From contig AWNV01000088.1 in the NCBI GenBank assembly GCA_000493965.1, positions 1 through 9,773 of the forward strand: a stretch of DNA of 9,773 nucleotides, in the 5' to 3' direction. Under the pieces are notes generated by a model, which saw only the letters and a program-made list of their open reading frames with translations, was not told the DNA's origin and did no database searches. Below, piece after piece: positions 1-6,910 of the stretch. The position numbers were made by a program, and so were the translations under genes. Positions within the stretch are counted from its first letter, which is position 1, and each line of letters starts with the position of its first letter. Source of the stretch: Candidatus Aminicenans sakinawicola JGI OTU-1 (GTDB lineage Bacteria > Acidobacteriota > Aminicenantia > Aminicenantales > Aminicenantaceae).

Positions 1-54
1 TCCTCCATCCCCTCAAATTCATCTGCTTTGCCTTGTATAGATTAATATCCATAT

Positions 55-64
55 GTTAGCTAAC
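55..64. repeat. Perfect 10-base palindrome in the leader of the BNR gene
   Basis: The bases GTTAGCTAAC read the same on both strands. They lie about 130 bases before the start codon at 193. A looser inverted pair, ATTAATA (41-47) and TATTAAT (71-77), is centred within one base of the same point, so the whole 41-77 block has rough dyad symmetry. It could be an operator for a dimeric regulator. A 10-base palindrome in AT-rich DNA can also be chance, and there is no T-run to make it a terminator. Confidence 0.3.
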
Positions 65-113
65 CTGAATTATTAATAAATTATGCCGACACCAATATTT
101 AAGGAAGAAATCC

Positions 114-141
114 TGGACTTATATCACAGAAATAATATATA
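114..141 (+). promoter_or_regulatory. Possible sigma-70-like promoter for the BNR gene
   Basis: TGGACT (114-119) and TATATA (136-141) are separated by 16 bases, leaving an untranslated leader of roughly 45 bases before the start at 193. The match to TTGACA/TATAAT is weak, and the surrounding DNA is so AT-rich that other -10-like hexamers overlap it. An even weaker alternative is TTGCCT (28-33) with TATGTT (52-57), whose -10 overlaps the palindrome. This is a candidate only. Confidence 0.2.
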
Positions 142-192
142 TAGAAAACATCTGGATTCCAAAAATATAGAAAGTTAGTGTGAGGAGGTAAT

Positions 193-3100
193 ATGAGAAA
201 GTTTGGTTTTAAAGCATGTGTTTTATTTGCAATTATCTTTTTAGTTTTTTACCAGCTATCGTTTGCCAAAATCGACCCCCAATTGTTGGCAGAGTTGAAA
301 GCCAGAAGTATCGGCCCGGCCAATATGAGTGGGAGGATAGGGGCTATTGACGTTGCAGTATCCGATCCCAATATTATTTTTGTGGGGGCTGCTACTGGCG
401 GGCTCTGGAAGTCGGCAAATGGGGGCATTACATGGACACCGGTTTTTGATGCCCAGCCTGTATCTTCGATTGGAGCGATTGCCATAAACCAGTCCAATCC
501 CAACATCGTCTGGGTGGGGACAGGGGAAGCCGCACCGCGCAACAGTGTTGGTGTGGGTCGTGGAGTGTATCTCACTGTCGATGGTGGGAAAACATGGAAG
601 TTTCTTGGCCTCGAAAAGACCGAAAAGATTTCAAAAATCCTCTTGCACCCAGATGACCCTGATATTGCATATGTGGGAGCCCTTGGAACTACATGGGGGG
701 AAAATCCGGAACGTGGTGTTTTCAAGACGGTTGACGGCGGAAAAACCTGGAGAAAGGTCTTATATGTGGATGAAAAGACAGGTGTTGCTGATATGGCCAT
801 GCAGCCAGGCAACCCGAACAAAATTATCGCTTGCATGTGGGAACACAGGCGGTGGCCGTGGTTTTTCAGGTCAGGTGGTCCTGGAAGCGGTCTTTATATC
901 ACTGTAAATAGCGGGAAAGAGTGGAAGAAATTAGCTCCGGAAAACGGTCTCCCTAAAGGAGATCTGGGACGTATGGGAGTTGCCTTTTCCACGAATAAGC
1001 CGGAGATCGTATATGCTCTCGTTGAAGCTAAAAAGGGCGTGTTTCTACGTTCGGATGATGGTGGATTCAAGTGGCAGGTGGTTAATAACCAACCCAGTGT
1101 AAACAACCGGCCTTTTTATTACTGCCGGATTTGGGTCAACCCTGTGAATGAAAATATTGTATATATGCTTCACTCCCGGATGGTAGTAAGTGAGGATGGC
1201 GGAAAGAATTTCAAATCATTGGCTTCTTGGGGACAGTCTCATTCTGATTACCATGCGATGTGGATACACCCTGATGGCGAGATGATGGTCGTTGGAAATG
1301 ACGGCGGTGTTGTAATCAGCTATAACAGGGGCAAAAACTGGCGTTTTGTGGAAAACCTTGCTCTGGGCCAGTTTTATCATGTAAGTTTCGACAAGGAGAT
1401 ACCCTATAATGTATATGGTGGATTACAGGATAACGGATCGTGGCGGGGACCGGCCTATGTTCTGAAGGAAAGAGCCATTTACAGCTATTTCTGGAAGACA
1501 GTTGGTGGAGGTGATGGTTTCGATACAGAACCCGATCCTGAAAATCCTAATGCCGGTTATGGAATGTCCCAGGGAGGGAATCTCTATTATTTTGACACTT
1601 CTTTGGGAACAAGCCGGAATATTGTTCCGACTGAATCCGATGTGAAACACCGCTATAACTGGAATGCTGGTTTTGCTGTTGATCCTTTTAAGCCTGCCAC
1701 AATATATCTAGGAAGTCAGTTTGTCCACCGAAGCACAGACAAAGGGAGAACCTGGGAGATTATAAGTCCGGATCTGACGACAAATGACCCTGAGAAGCAG
1801 AAACAGACAGAAAGCGGGGGATTGACTCTAGATGTGACCAATGCTGAAAGTCATACAACAATCATGTGCATCGCTCCGAGCCCGGTGAAGGAAGGAGTGA
1901 TCTGGGTAGGTACTGACGACGGGAATGTTCAGTTGACTCAGGATGCAGGAAAGAATTGGGAATTAGTTTCCGGGTCTCTTACAAGCGGTAAAAAAGCACC
2001 TGTTCCTGCTGCAACCTGGATCCCGCATGTAGAAGCGTCCAAATTTGATGCTGCTGTGGCCTATGTCGTTTTTGATGACCACCGCCGGTCGAACTGGACG
2101 TCTTATGTGTTTATCACACATGATTATGGTAAAACATGGAAGAGCCTGACTACTCCTGAGATTGATGGTTTTGTACATGTTATTGAAGAGGATACAGTAA
2201 ATAAAAACCTGCTGTTTCTTGGAACAGAGTTTGGGCTTTTTGTCAGTTTTAATGGCGGGGAAAATTGGATGAAATGGACTCACGGACTGCCGATTGTTCC
2301 AGTGCGTGACTTGGCAGTTCATCCAAGGGAGAATGATTTGATTATTGCTACACACGGCCGTTCTCTTTATATCATCGATGACATATCCCCATTGAGGGAG
2401 ATTTCCGAAGCTCTTGTCCAGAAAAAACTCCACCTTTTCAAGGTTCCGGATGCATACCAGTTTCAACAGGGGCGTTTTAGTTCCTACCAGAGTCCTGGAG
2501 ATACTGTCTTTGTGGGTGAAAATAAAAGATTGGGTGCTTGCATCACTTATTATCTTATTCCCAGCAAGAGTAAAGCACAGGATTCAGAAAGTGAAGCCAG
2601 GAGCGGTATATCTCAGGAAATGATTGAGCGGATGAGACAGCGTGGTGGAATGCCTCGGTTTGGCATGGATGCAGGAATGGGTTCACCTTCGTCAAGAGTT
2701 TCCATTACAATCCTGGATAGCGACGGCCATACAGTGAGCCAGTTGAGGGGCACTGAAAACAAGGGTATAAACCGGATGTACTGGAATTTCAGAGAGCAGA
2801 TGCAGCAGGAGGCTGCTTCTCAGCAGGCAGGACGTTTTAGGGGACGCGGTTTAACCGTACTTCCGGGAGAATATAAGGTAAAGATTAAATATGATGATCA
2901 GGAAGCGATACAGCCGTTTACTGTCAAGACTGACCCCAGAATAAAAGTGGACATGGAGGTTCTTAAGGCCAATTATCAGATGAGCAAGAAGGCTCAAAAA
3001 TTGATGGAGACAGTAAACTCTGCACAGCGTCAGATCGAAGAAACTAGGAAGGCAGTAAAAACCGTCCAGGAATATACCAGAGGAAACAGTACAAGCAATA

Positions 3101-3438
3101 CACAAGAAGTTCTGAAAGCTGCACGTGATCTTGATAAAAAACTTGAGGACATTGCAGGTGTTTTGAATCCTGTGGCGCCAAAGCAGGGGATTGCCGACCG
3201 TTCTAGCGGCTTAAACAGCCAGGTAAGACAGGCTGTTTACGGGATGTCAGGTGGAATTGAACCGATTAGCCAGGCAGCTAAGGTTAAACTTAAGAAAGTC
3301 CAACCTAAGGTTGAAGATTTCTTGGAAAAGTTTAATAATTTATACCAGACTGATGTTGAAAATTTTAAAAAGTTACTCAAAGAGACGGATTTCTCGCTTT
3401 TCAAAGCATTTAAAACTCTAAAACTTGAAAAAGAGTAA
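193..3438 (+). CDS. Secreted VPS10/sortilin-like BNR-repeat beta-propeller protein
   Basis: Predicted exported protein of 1081 residues. Residues 1-25 form a Sec signal peptide: basic start, hydrophobic core, Ser-Phe-Ala before a likely cleavage after Ala25, and no lipobox. Eleven Asp-box (S/T-x-D-x-G-x-x-W/F) repeats are visible, ending near residues 81, 135, 186, 244, 294, 340, 383, 521, 589, 649 and 692, as expected for a large sortilin/VPS10-type propeller. Family-typical stretches include GGLQDNGSW (409-417) and ATHGRSLYIIDD (719-730). Residues 834-910 resemble an FlgD-like Ig fold. A Gly/Met/Arg-rich linker lies at 813-829, and 920-1081 is mostly charged helix. Relatives are often named glycosyl hydrolases or WD40/YVTN/BNR proteins, but no catalytic activity or ligand can be read here; a periplasmic or surface binding role is inferred. 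The ATG follows GAGGAGGT (182-189) at a 3-base gap. The YIP1 gene follows 20 bases downstream. Confidence 0.9.
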   Translation: MRKFGFKACVLFAIIFLVFYQLSFAKIDPQLLAELKARSIGPANMSGRIGAIDVAVSDPNIIFVGAATGGLWKSANGGITWTPVFDAQPVSSIGAIAINQSNPNIVWVGTGEAAPRNSVGVGRGVYLTVDGGKTWKFLGLEKTEKISKILLHPDDPDIAYVGALGTTWGENPERGVFKTVDGGKTWRKVLYVDEKTGVADMAMQPGNPNKIIACMWEHRRWPWFFRSGGPGSGLYITVNSGKEWKKLAPENGLPKGDLGRMGVAFSTNKPEIVYALVEAKKGVFLRSDDGGFKWQVVNNQPSVNNRPFYYCRIWVNPVNENIVYMLHSRMVVSEDGGKNFKSLASWGQSHSDYHAMWIHPDGEMMVVGNDGGVVISYNRGKNWRFVENLALGQFYHVSFDKEIPYNVYGGLQDNGSWRGPAYVLKERAIYSYFWKTVGGGDGFDTEPDPENPNAGYGMSQGGNLYYFDTSLGTSRNIVPTESDVKHRYNWNAGFAVDPFKPATIYLGSQFVHRSTDKGRTWEIISPDLTTNDPEKQKQTESGGLTLDVTNAESHTTIMCIAPSPVKEGVIWVGTDDGNVQLTQDAGKNWELVSGSLTSGKKAPVPAATWIPHVEASKFDAAVAYVVFDDHRRSNWTSYVFITHDYGKTWKSLTTPEIDGFVHVIEEDTVNKNLLFLGTEFGLFVSFNGGENWMKWTHGLPIVPVRDLAVHPRENDLIIATHGRSLYIIDDISPLREISEALVQKKLHLFKVPDAYQFQQGRFSSYQSPGDTVFVGENKRLGACITYYLIPSKSKAQDSESEARSGISQEMIERMRQRGGMPRFGMDAGMGSPSSRVSITILDSDGHTVSQLRGTENKGINRMYWNFREQMQQEAASQQAGRFRGRGLTVLPGEYKVKIKYDDQEAIQPFTVKTDPRIKVDMEVLKANYQMSKKAQKLMETVNSAQRQIEETRKAVKTVQEYTRGNSTSNTQEVLKAARDLDKKLEDIAGVLNPVAPKQGIADRSSGLNSQVRQAVYGMSGGIEPISQAAKVKLKKVQPKVEDFLEKFNNLYQTDVENFKKLLKETDFSLFKAFKTLKLEKE

Positions 3439-3446
3439 AGAGGAAT

Positions 3447-3454
3447 AAGGAGGG
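3447..3454 (+). promoter_or_regulatory. Shine-Dalgarno that fixes the TTG start of the YIP1 gene
   Basis: AAGGAGGG ends 4 bases before the TTG at 3459. The next in-frame Met (residue 22) lies inside the conserved SPRETF region, so it cannot be the true start. The site therefore supports TTG initiation. Confidence 0.7.
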
Positions 3455-3458
3455 TATT

Positions 3459-4181
3459 TTGACTGAAGAGGAAAAGTCAGTGGAAGAAATAGGTCCTTTT
3501 GGAAGGCTTGTTGGGATTTTTATGTCCCCTCGTGAAACTTTCGATAGCATTGCTCGGAAACCGACGTGGCTGTTTCCGTTTATCGTTGCAGCTATCCTTA
3601 CGATCGTGATGAGTATGGCGGTGATGGATATTATAGTGAAGGAGAGGATTGCCGACATGGAAGCACGGGGTATCCCTGCTGAGCAGATGGAAAGGGCGCA
3701 ATCCATGATGCAGGGAAGTATGAAATATGTAAGCGTCGTGCTTACTCCTGTTGGATTTCTTATTGTTTGGTCGATTCTGTCAGGAGTGCTTCTTTTGGGC
3801 TGCAATACAATTATGGGAGGAGAAACAAAGTTCAAGAATATTTTTTCCGTTGTAGCATGGACTTCCATGGTAACGACATTGGGAGGGATAATACATTCGT
3901 TTCTCATCCTATCGAAGGGAACGACCCTGGGTGTATCGACTAACCTGAGTCTTTTTCTTCCAATGCCCGGAATAGGACAAGACTCATCGATTTTGTATCG
4001 ATTTCTTTCTAAGTTTGACTTGTTTGTAGCGTGGCAGTTAATTTTGTGGATTATCGGATTGGCAGTTGTGAGCCGTTTAACGGTAAAAAAATCAGCTGCA
4101 TTTGTGCTCTCACTCTGGGCCTTATATATTGTAATAACTGTTGCTCTAGGGAGTGTTTTAGGCCCGAGATTTGGAGGATAA
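3459..4181 (+). CDS. YIP1 family integral membrane protein
   Basis: A 240-residue protein starting at TTG and matching the bacterial YIP1 family. The acidic cytosolic N-terminus is followed by the family's signature near residues 22-40, with SPRETFDSIARKPTW leading straight into the first membrane helix. Five hydrophobic segments are visible at about 37-58, 92-116, 128-150, 186-206 and 211-233. A charged, Met-rich loop (60-90) separates helices 1 and 2, and a longer polar loop (152-185) separates helices 3 and 4. Biochemical function of bacterial members is unknown; eukaryotic Yip1 proteins act in vesicle traffic, which should not be carried over. The short 20-base gap from the BNR gene suggests one transcript and perhaps a shared envelope role (inference). 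The gene converges on the tRNA, with only 8 bases between its stop and the tRNA 3' end, and no terminator hairpin is visible. Confidence 0.85.
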   Translation: MTEEEKSVEEIGPFGRLVGIFMSPRETFDSIARKPTWLFPFIVAAILTIVMSMAVMDIIVKERIADMEARGIPAEQMERAQSMMQGSMKYVSVVLTPVGFLIVWSILSGVLLLGCNTIMGGETKFKNIFSVVAWTSMVTTLGGIIHSFLILSKGTTLGVSTNLSLFLPMPGIGQDSSILYRFLSKFDLFVAWQLILWIIGLAVVSRLTVKKSAAFVLSLWALYIVITVALGSVLGPRFGG

Positions 4182-4189
4182 CAAGGAAG

Positions 4190-4264
4190 GGTGAGCGAGG
4201 GGTCTCGAACCCCCGACCTCCGGATCCACAGTCCGGTGCTCTAACCTGTTGAGCTACGCTCACC
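4190..4264 (-). tRNA. tRNA-His (GTG anticodon)
   Basis: Read on the minus strand, this 75-base region folds into a full cloverleaf. The 8-base acceptor pairing GGTGAGCG/CGCTCACC includes an encoded extra G-1 (4264) opposite discriminator C73 (4190), the hallmark of tRNA-His. The D stem is GCTC/GAGC. The anticodon stem is CCGGA/TCCGG around the 7-base loop CTGTGGA, with GTG at 4227-4229. The T arm contains TTCGAGA, with a G-T pair closing its stem. CCA is not encoded, so the 3' end must be added by a CCA-adding enzyme. The gene lies downstream of era on the same strand, but a good promoter just upstream suggests independent transcription. Confidence 0.97.
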
Positions 4265-4281
4265 GTGAAAAAGGGATTCAA

Positions 4282-4310
4282 ATTTTCGCATCAAAGTGAG
4301 CCAATGTCAA
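4282..4310 (-). promoter_or_regulatory. Promoter of tRNA-His
   Basis: On the minus strand a perfect TTGACA -35 box (complement of 4305-4310) and GAAAAT -10 (complement of 4282-4287, 4 of 6 consensus matches) are exactly 17 bases apart. The expected transcription start, around 4275, is about 10 bases before the tRNA 5' end, a plausible short leader for RNase P removal. It is the best sigma-70-like site I found in the window. Confidence 0.6.
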
Positions 4311-4344
4311 TACTCAAATTCTGAATTCTGGGGACACTAATCCT

Positions 4345-5247
4345 TTATTGTCTTTCGATCAGGTCAAGGACATTTGCTCTGTCACGCCATCTTTCTTTGA
4401 CTTTGATTTGAAGTTCCAAGAAGATTTTTTCGCCTAGGATTTGCTCAATTTCTTGACGTGCTTGGGTGCCTATTGCCTTAATAAGCATTCCCCTTTTTCC
4501 TAGAATAATTCTTCTGTGATTGTCTTTTTCAACGAATATAAAGGCTTTGATATAGTTTTTCATTATTCTGTCTGCAGAATCTGAAGCCCTCGTTCGCTCT
4601 TCAATTTTATCGATATGAACAGCCGTTACAAAAGGAAGTTCTTCTCTGACATATTTGAGTATTTTTTCTCTAATTATTTCTGAGAGTAAAAATTGTTGTG
4701 ATTGATCCGATACTTTATCATCTTCAAATATCTTTTTGCCTTCAGGTAAATAAAAATAAATTTTTTCCTCAAGGATATCCAGATTTGTGCCCTTCAGTGC
4801 GGAAATAGGAATGATTTCCTTGAATCCGATAAGGTCTTTATATCTTTCGATGATGGAAAGTATTTTTTCTTTTTTTATAATGTCAACTTTATTTATGAGT
4901 AAGATCATGGGAGTTAAGATGTTTTTAAGGATATCGATTACGAATTGATCTCCATGTCCGAAAGCCAGTGTGGAATCGATAATAAGACAGACAAGGTTAG
5001 ATGTTTCAAGTGAAGAATAGACAATGTTCATCATTCTTTTATTCAGTTTGTGAAGAGGTTTATGGATGCCAGGATTGTCAACAAAAATAATCTGTCCCTG
5101 TCCGGTGGTTTTAATTCCGAGGATACTCGTCCGTGTAGTCTGCGGTTTGGAAGAAATTATGGCCACTTTTTGGCCCAGCATCTTATTAATAAGTGTAGAT
5201 TTACCTACGTTTGGACGTCCAATTAATGCCACATAACCGACTTTCAT
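4345..5247 (-). CDS. era: GTPase Era
   Basis: Era binds the 3' end of 16S rRNA and acts as a GTP-dependent checkpoint in 30S subunit assembly, working near the inner membrane. At 300 residues it has the usual length. The G domain is complete: G1 GRPNVGKS (10-17), switch I with PQTTRT (35-40), G3 DNPG (57-60), G4 NKVD (119-122) and G5 SALKG (149-153). The KH RNA-binding domain spans about 205-285, with IILGKRG (247-253) and KAIG (257-260), followed by the family ending WRDRANVLDLI. G3 is usually DTPG in Era, so Asn58 is a mild variation; the essential Asp, Pro and Gly are kept. The ATG is 11 bases after the stop of the CBS-domain gene, and the nearest purine-rich stretch, GAGGAA, overlaps that gene's end, so translation may be coupled. 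It is the last protein gene of the operon. Confidence 0.97.
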   Translation of the reverse strand: MKVGYVALIGRPNVGKSTLINKMLGQKVAIISSKPQTTRTSILGIKTTGQGQIIFVDNPGIHKPLHKLNKRMMNIVYSSLETSNLVCLIIDSTLAFGHGDQFVIDILKNILTPMILLINKVDIIKKEKILSIIERYKDLIGFKEIIPISALKGTNLDILEEKIYFYLPEGKKIFEDDKVSDQSQQFLLSEIIREKILKYVREELPFVTAVHIDKIEERTRASDSADRIMKNYIKAFIFVEKDNHRRIILGKRGMLIKAIGTQARQEIEQILGEKIFLELQIKVKERWRDRANVLDLIERQ

Positions 5248-5258
5248 TCGTTAGATCT

Positions 5259-6500
5259 TTATTCCTCTTGATCACTCTGCAGTATCTTCTTGATTCGAAG
5301 CTTCTTGATTCTCTTCTGGTCAACGTCGAGAATTTCCAGGGATAAACCTTTAATCTCAATATGTTCTCCTTGTTTCGGCAGTCTTCCCAGATAGTGTGTA
5401 ATAAGTCCCCCGACCGTGATAAAGTCGTCTTGGCTGAGGTCTAAGTCGAAAAGGTCCTCGAGTTCTTCTACTTCTGCATCTCCAAGTACAATATAGTCAA
5501 AAGGATTTTGTTCTATGAACTGTACTTTATCCTTATCATATTCATCCTGGCTTTCCCCCACAATCTCTTCCATGAGGTCTTCCATTGTTACTAATCCGGA
5601 TACGCCTCCATGTTCATCTACAACTATGGCCAATTTCTGTTTCCTTTTCTGGAATTCCTTGAGAAGTTCTGCGACTTTCATTGATTCGGGGATGAAATAA
5701 ACCGGACGGATGAGGGGTTCGATGGCATCGCTATTGTGTTTGTCATCAGAGTATTCAAGAAGGTCTTTAGCGATTACGATTCCTTCTATATTGTCGATTC
5801 TTTCCTTGTAAACAGGGATGCGGGAATGTTTTTCCTTGATAACCAGTGTTCTGAGCTTCTTTATAGTTGTATCTTTTTTGATGCATATTATGTCAACCCT
5901 GGGAGTCATGATTTCTCTGACAATAGTATCACCGAATTCAACAATACTCTTCAGCAGAGTTTCGTCTTCTTTTTCAATGATCCCTTCTTCTTTAGCTTCT
6001 TCTATCAATGCCTGGATTTCTTCTTCCGAAGCTTCATGTTGAACATCCTGCTCCTTTTTTAGGGATTTCGTCTTTTTCAGAAGCGGCAGGAACAGAGAAA
6101 AAATATATGATGTTTTAAAAGATGAAAGGAAGATGGTAAGTATTTTCTTATTGCTGAATGAATTGATCAATCGGGGGAAGAGGTCGAAAAAAATCAAATA
6201 GACTGCTAGTGAAATCAGAAATAGCCAGAGAGGCCATATCTTTGGCCGCGGAAAAATAATATAGAGATATACCAGAAAAGCAATTAGAAAAATAATCCTC
6301 ATGATTTCTATAAAGACTTTTAGTTCGTCATAGATTTCAAGAATTTTAAGGCGGTATTTTTTTCCTTTATCTTCGAGGAGGCGGCTGATCGAGATTTTTG
6401 AAAAGGAACATAATGACATATAAAACAGTGAAAAAAGAAAGGCTGCCGCAAAGCTCAGCCCAAAGCCGATCCAAGTCATGATATTAATTTTCATATTCAC
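5259..6500 (-). CDS. CNNM/HlyC/CorC-family membrane protein with CBS pair
   Basis: A 413-residue protein of the hemolysin C/CorC group, often linked to Mg2+/Co2+ export although transport is shown for few members. Hydrophobic segments at about 8-30, 66-84, 90-108 and 128-141 form a CNNM (DUF21)-type N-terminus. An acidic linker (155-185) is followed by the conserved VREIMTPRVDI (194-204), CBS 1 (about 198-255), CBS 2 (262-318, with VVDEHGGVSGLVTMEDL) and the C-terminal CorC/HlyC domain (330-406). The soluble part is well conserved; the membrane part is divergent, and the usual small-residue ETAL motif reads YMSL. The CBS pair would bind an adenine nucleotide (family knowledge). By position it matches ybeX, which follows ybeY in many genomes. 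The GTG at 6500 overlaps the end of ybeY by 17 bases; ATG at 6494, with AGG of GTAGGTG five bases before it, is an equally good start. Confidence 0.9.
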   Translation of the reverse strand: MNMKINIMTWIGFGLSFAAAFLFSLFYMSLCSFSKISISRLLEDKGKKYRLKILEIYDELKVFIEIMRIIFLIAFLVYLYIIFPRPKIWPLWLFLISLAVYLIFFDLFPRLINSFSNKKILTIFLSSFKTSYIFSLFLPLLKKTKSLKKEQDVQHEASEEEIQALIEEAKEEGIIEKEDETLLKSIVEFGDTIVREIMTPRVDIICIKKDTTIKKLRTLVIKEKHSRIPVYKERIDNIEGIVIAKDLLEYSDDKHNSDAIEPLIRPVYFIPESMKVAELLKEFQKRKQKLAIVVDEHGGVSGLVTMEDLMEEIVGESQDEYDKDKVQFIEQNPFDYIVLGDAEVEELEDLFDLDLSQDDFITVGGLITHYLGRLPKQGEHIEIKGLSLEILDVDQKRIKKLRIKKILQSDQEE

Positions 6501-6910
6501 CTACAAAAAATAGATTCTGTATTTTTTCCTCTTCTTCTTCTATATCTTTGAAGTGTTCAAATCCCAGAAGATGCAGGAATCCGTGAATGCTCAAGAGTTC
6601 GAGTTCTCTTTCCAGGCCTTCTTTTTTTTGGGGAACACTGCTTGTAGGCTTGGGGAACTGAAATAATGATATCTCCGAGGTAAAATTTTCCGTCGGCTTC
6701 CTTTTCATTAACAGGAAAGCTCAAAACATCTGTAGGAGAGTTTTTTTTCAAGAATCTATAATTCAAATCTTGAATTGTCTTGTTGTTTACAAATGCCAGT
6801 GTAACCTCCGGGTTTTTAAGTTTAAAGTGCTTGATTAATCTTTGCAGCAGTTTCTTAAATCTGGCTGTGTTTATCGGGTATTTATGTTGTTGGTTTAGTA
6901 TTTCTATCAT
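6484..6910 (-). pseudogene. ybeY: Endoribonuclease YbeY, frameshifted at an A8 run
   Basis: YbeY is a zinc-dependent RNase for 16S rRNA 3'-end maturation and ribosome quality control. The first half reads in one frame from ATG at 6910, including FVNNKTIQDLNYRFL, the signature SPTDVLSFP (58-66) and the GDIIISVPQA stretch (79-88). After SerPro at residue 94 this frame enters non-homologous sequence and stops at 6557, giving a 117-residue product without the metal site. The second half continues in another frame to TAA at 6484 and holds the zinc motif HGFLHLLGFEH. Removing one A from the 8-A run at 6622-6629 joins the halves into a normal 141-residue YbeY with His109, His113 and His119 in place. 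No other damage is visible, so sequencing error or slippage is more likely than an old pseudogene. The start overlaps the HD gene by 29 bases; a longer reading from 7012 lies wholly inside that gene and lacks homology. Confidence 0.88.
6622..6629 (-). other. A8 homopolymer at the ybeY frame break
   Basis: Eight consecutive A on the minus strand, preceded by CCCC and followed by GAAGG. The upstream frame reads CCA AAA AAA AGA. With seven A it would read CCA AAA AAA GAA GGC and enter the conserved frame (Ser-Pro-Lys-Lys-Glu-Gly-Leu-Glu). Ten A would also restore it. A simple -1 ribosomal shift would not. Confidence 0.85.

Noticed and set aside
1..54. Tail of an upstream gene
   Set aside because: All three plus frames stop by base 57 and nothing recognisable is encoded; too short to support a call.
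249..836. A 195-codon minus-strand frame inside the BNR gene
   Set aside because: It is the antisense of the repetitive Asp-box coding region, with no recognisable domain or start context.
4130..4189. Intrinsic terminator after YIP1 or after the tRNA
   Set aside because: No GC-rich stem followed by a T-run on either strand; the only strong structure is the tRNA itself.
4051..4281. A minus-strand reading frame of 76 codons across the tRNA
   Set aside because: Its centre is a translation of tRNA-His itself, a well-known false protein; the rest is antisense to the YIP1 gene.
6622..6630. Programmed -1 ribosomal frameshift at A AAA AAG
   Set aside because: A -1 shift leads to the wrong frame; only loss of one base or gain of two restores YbeY.
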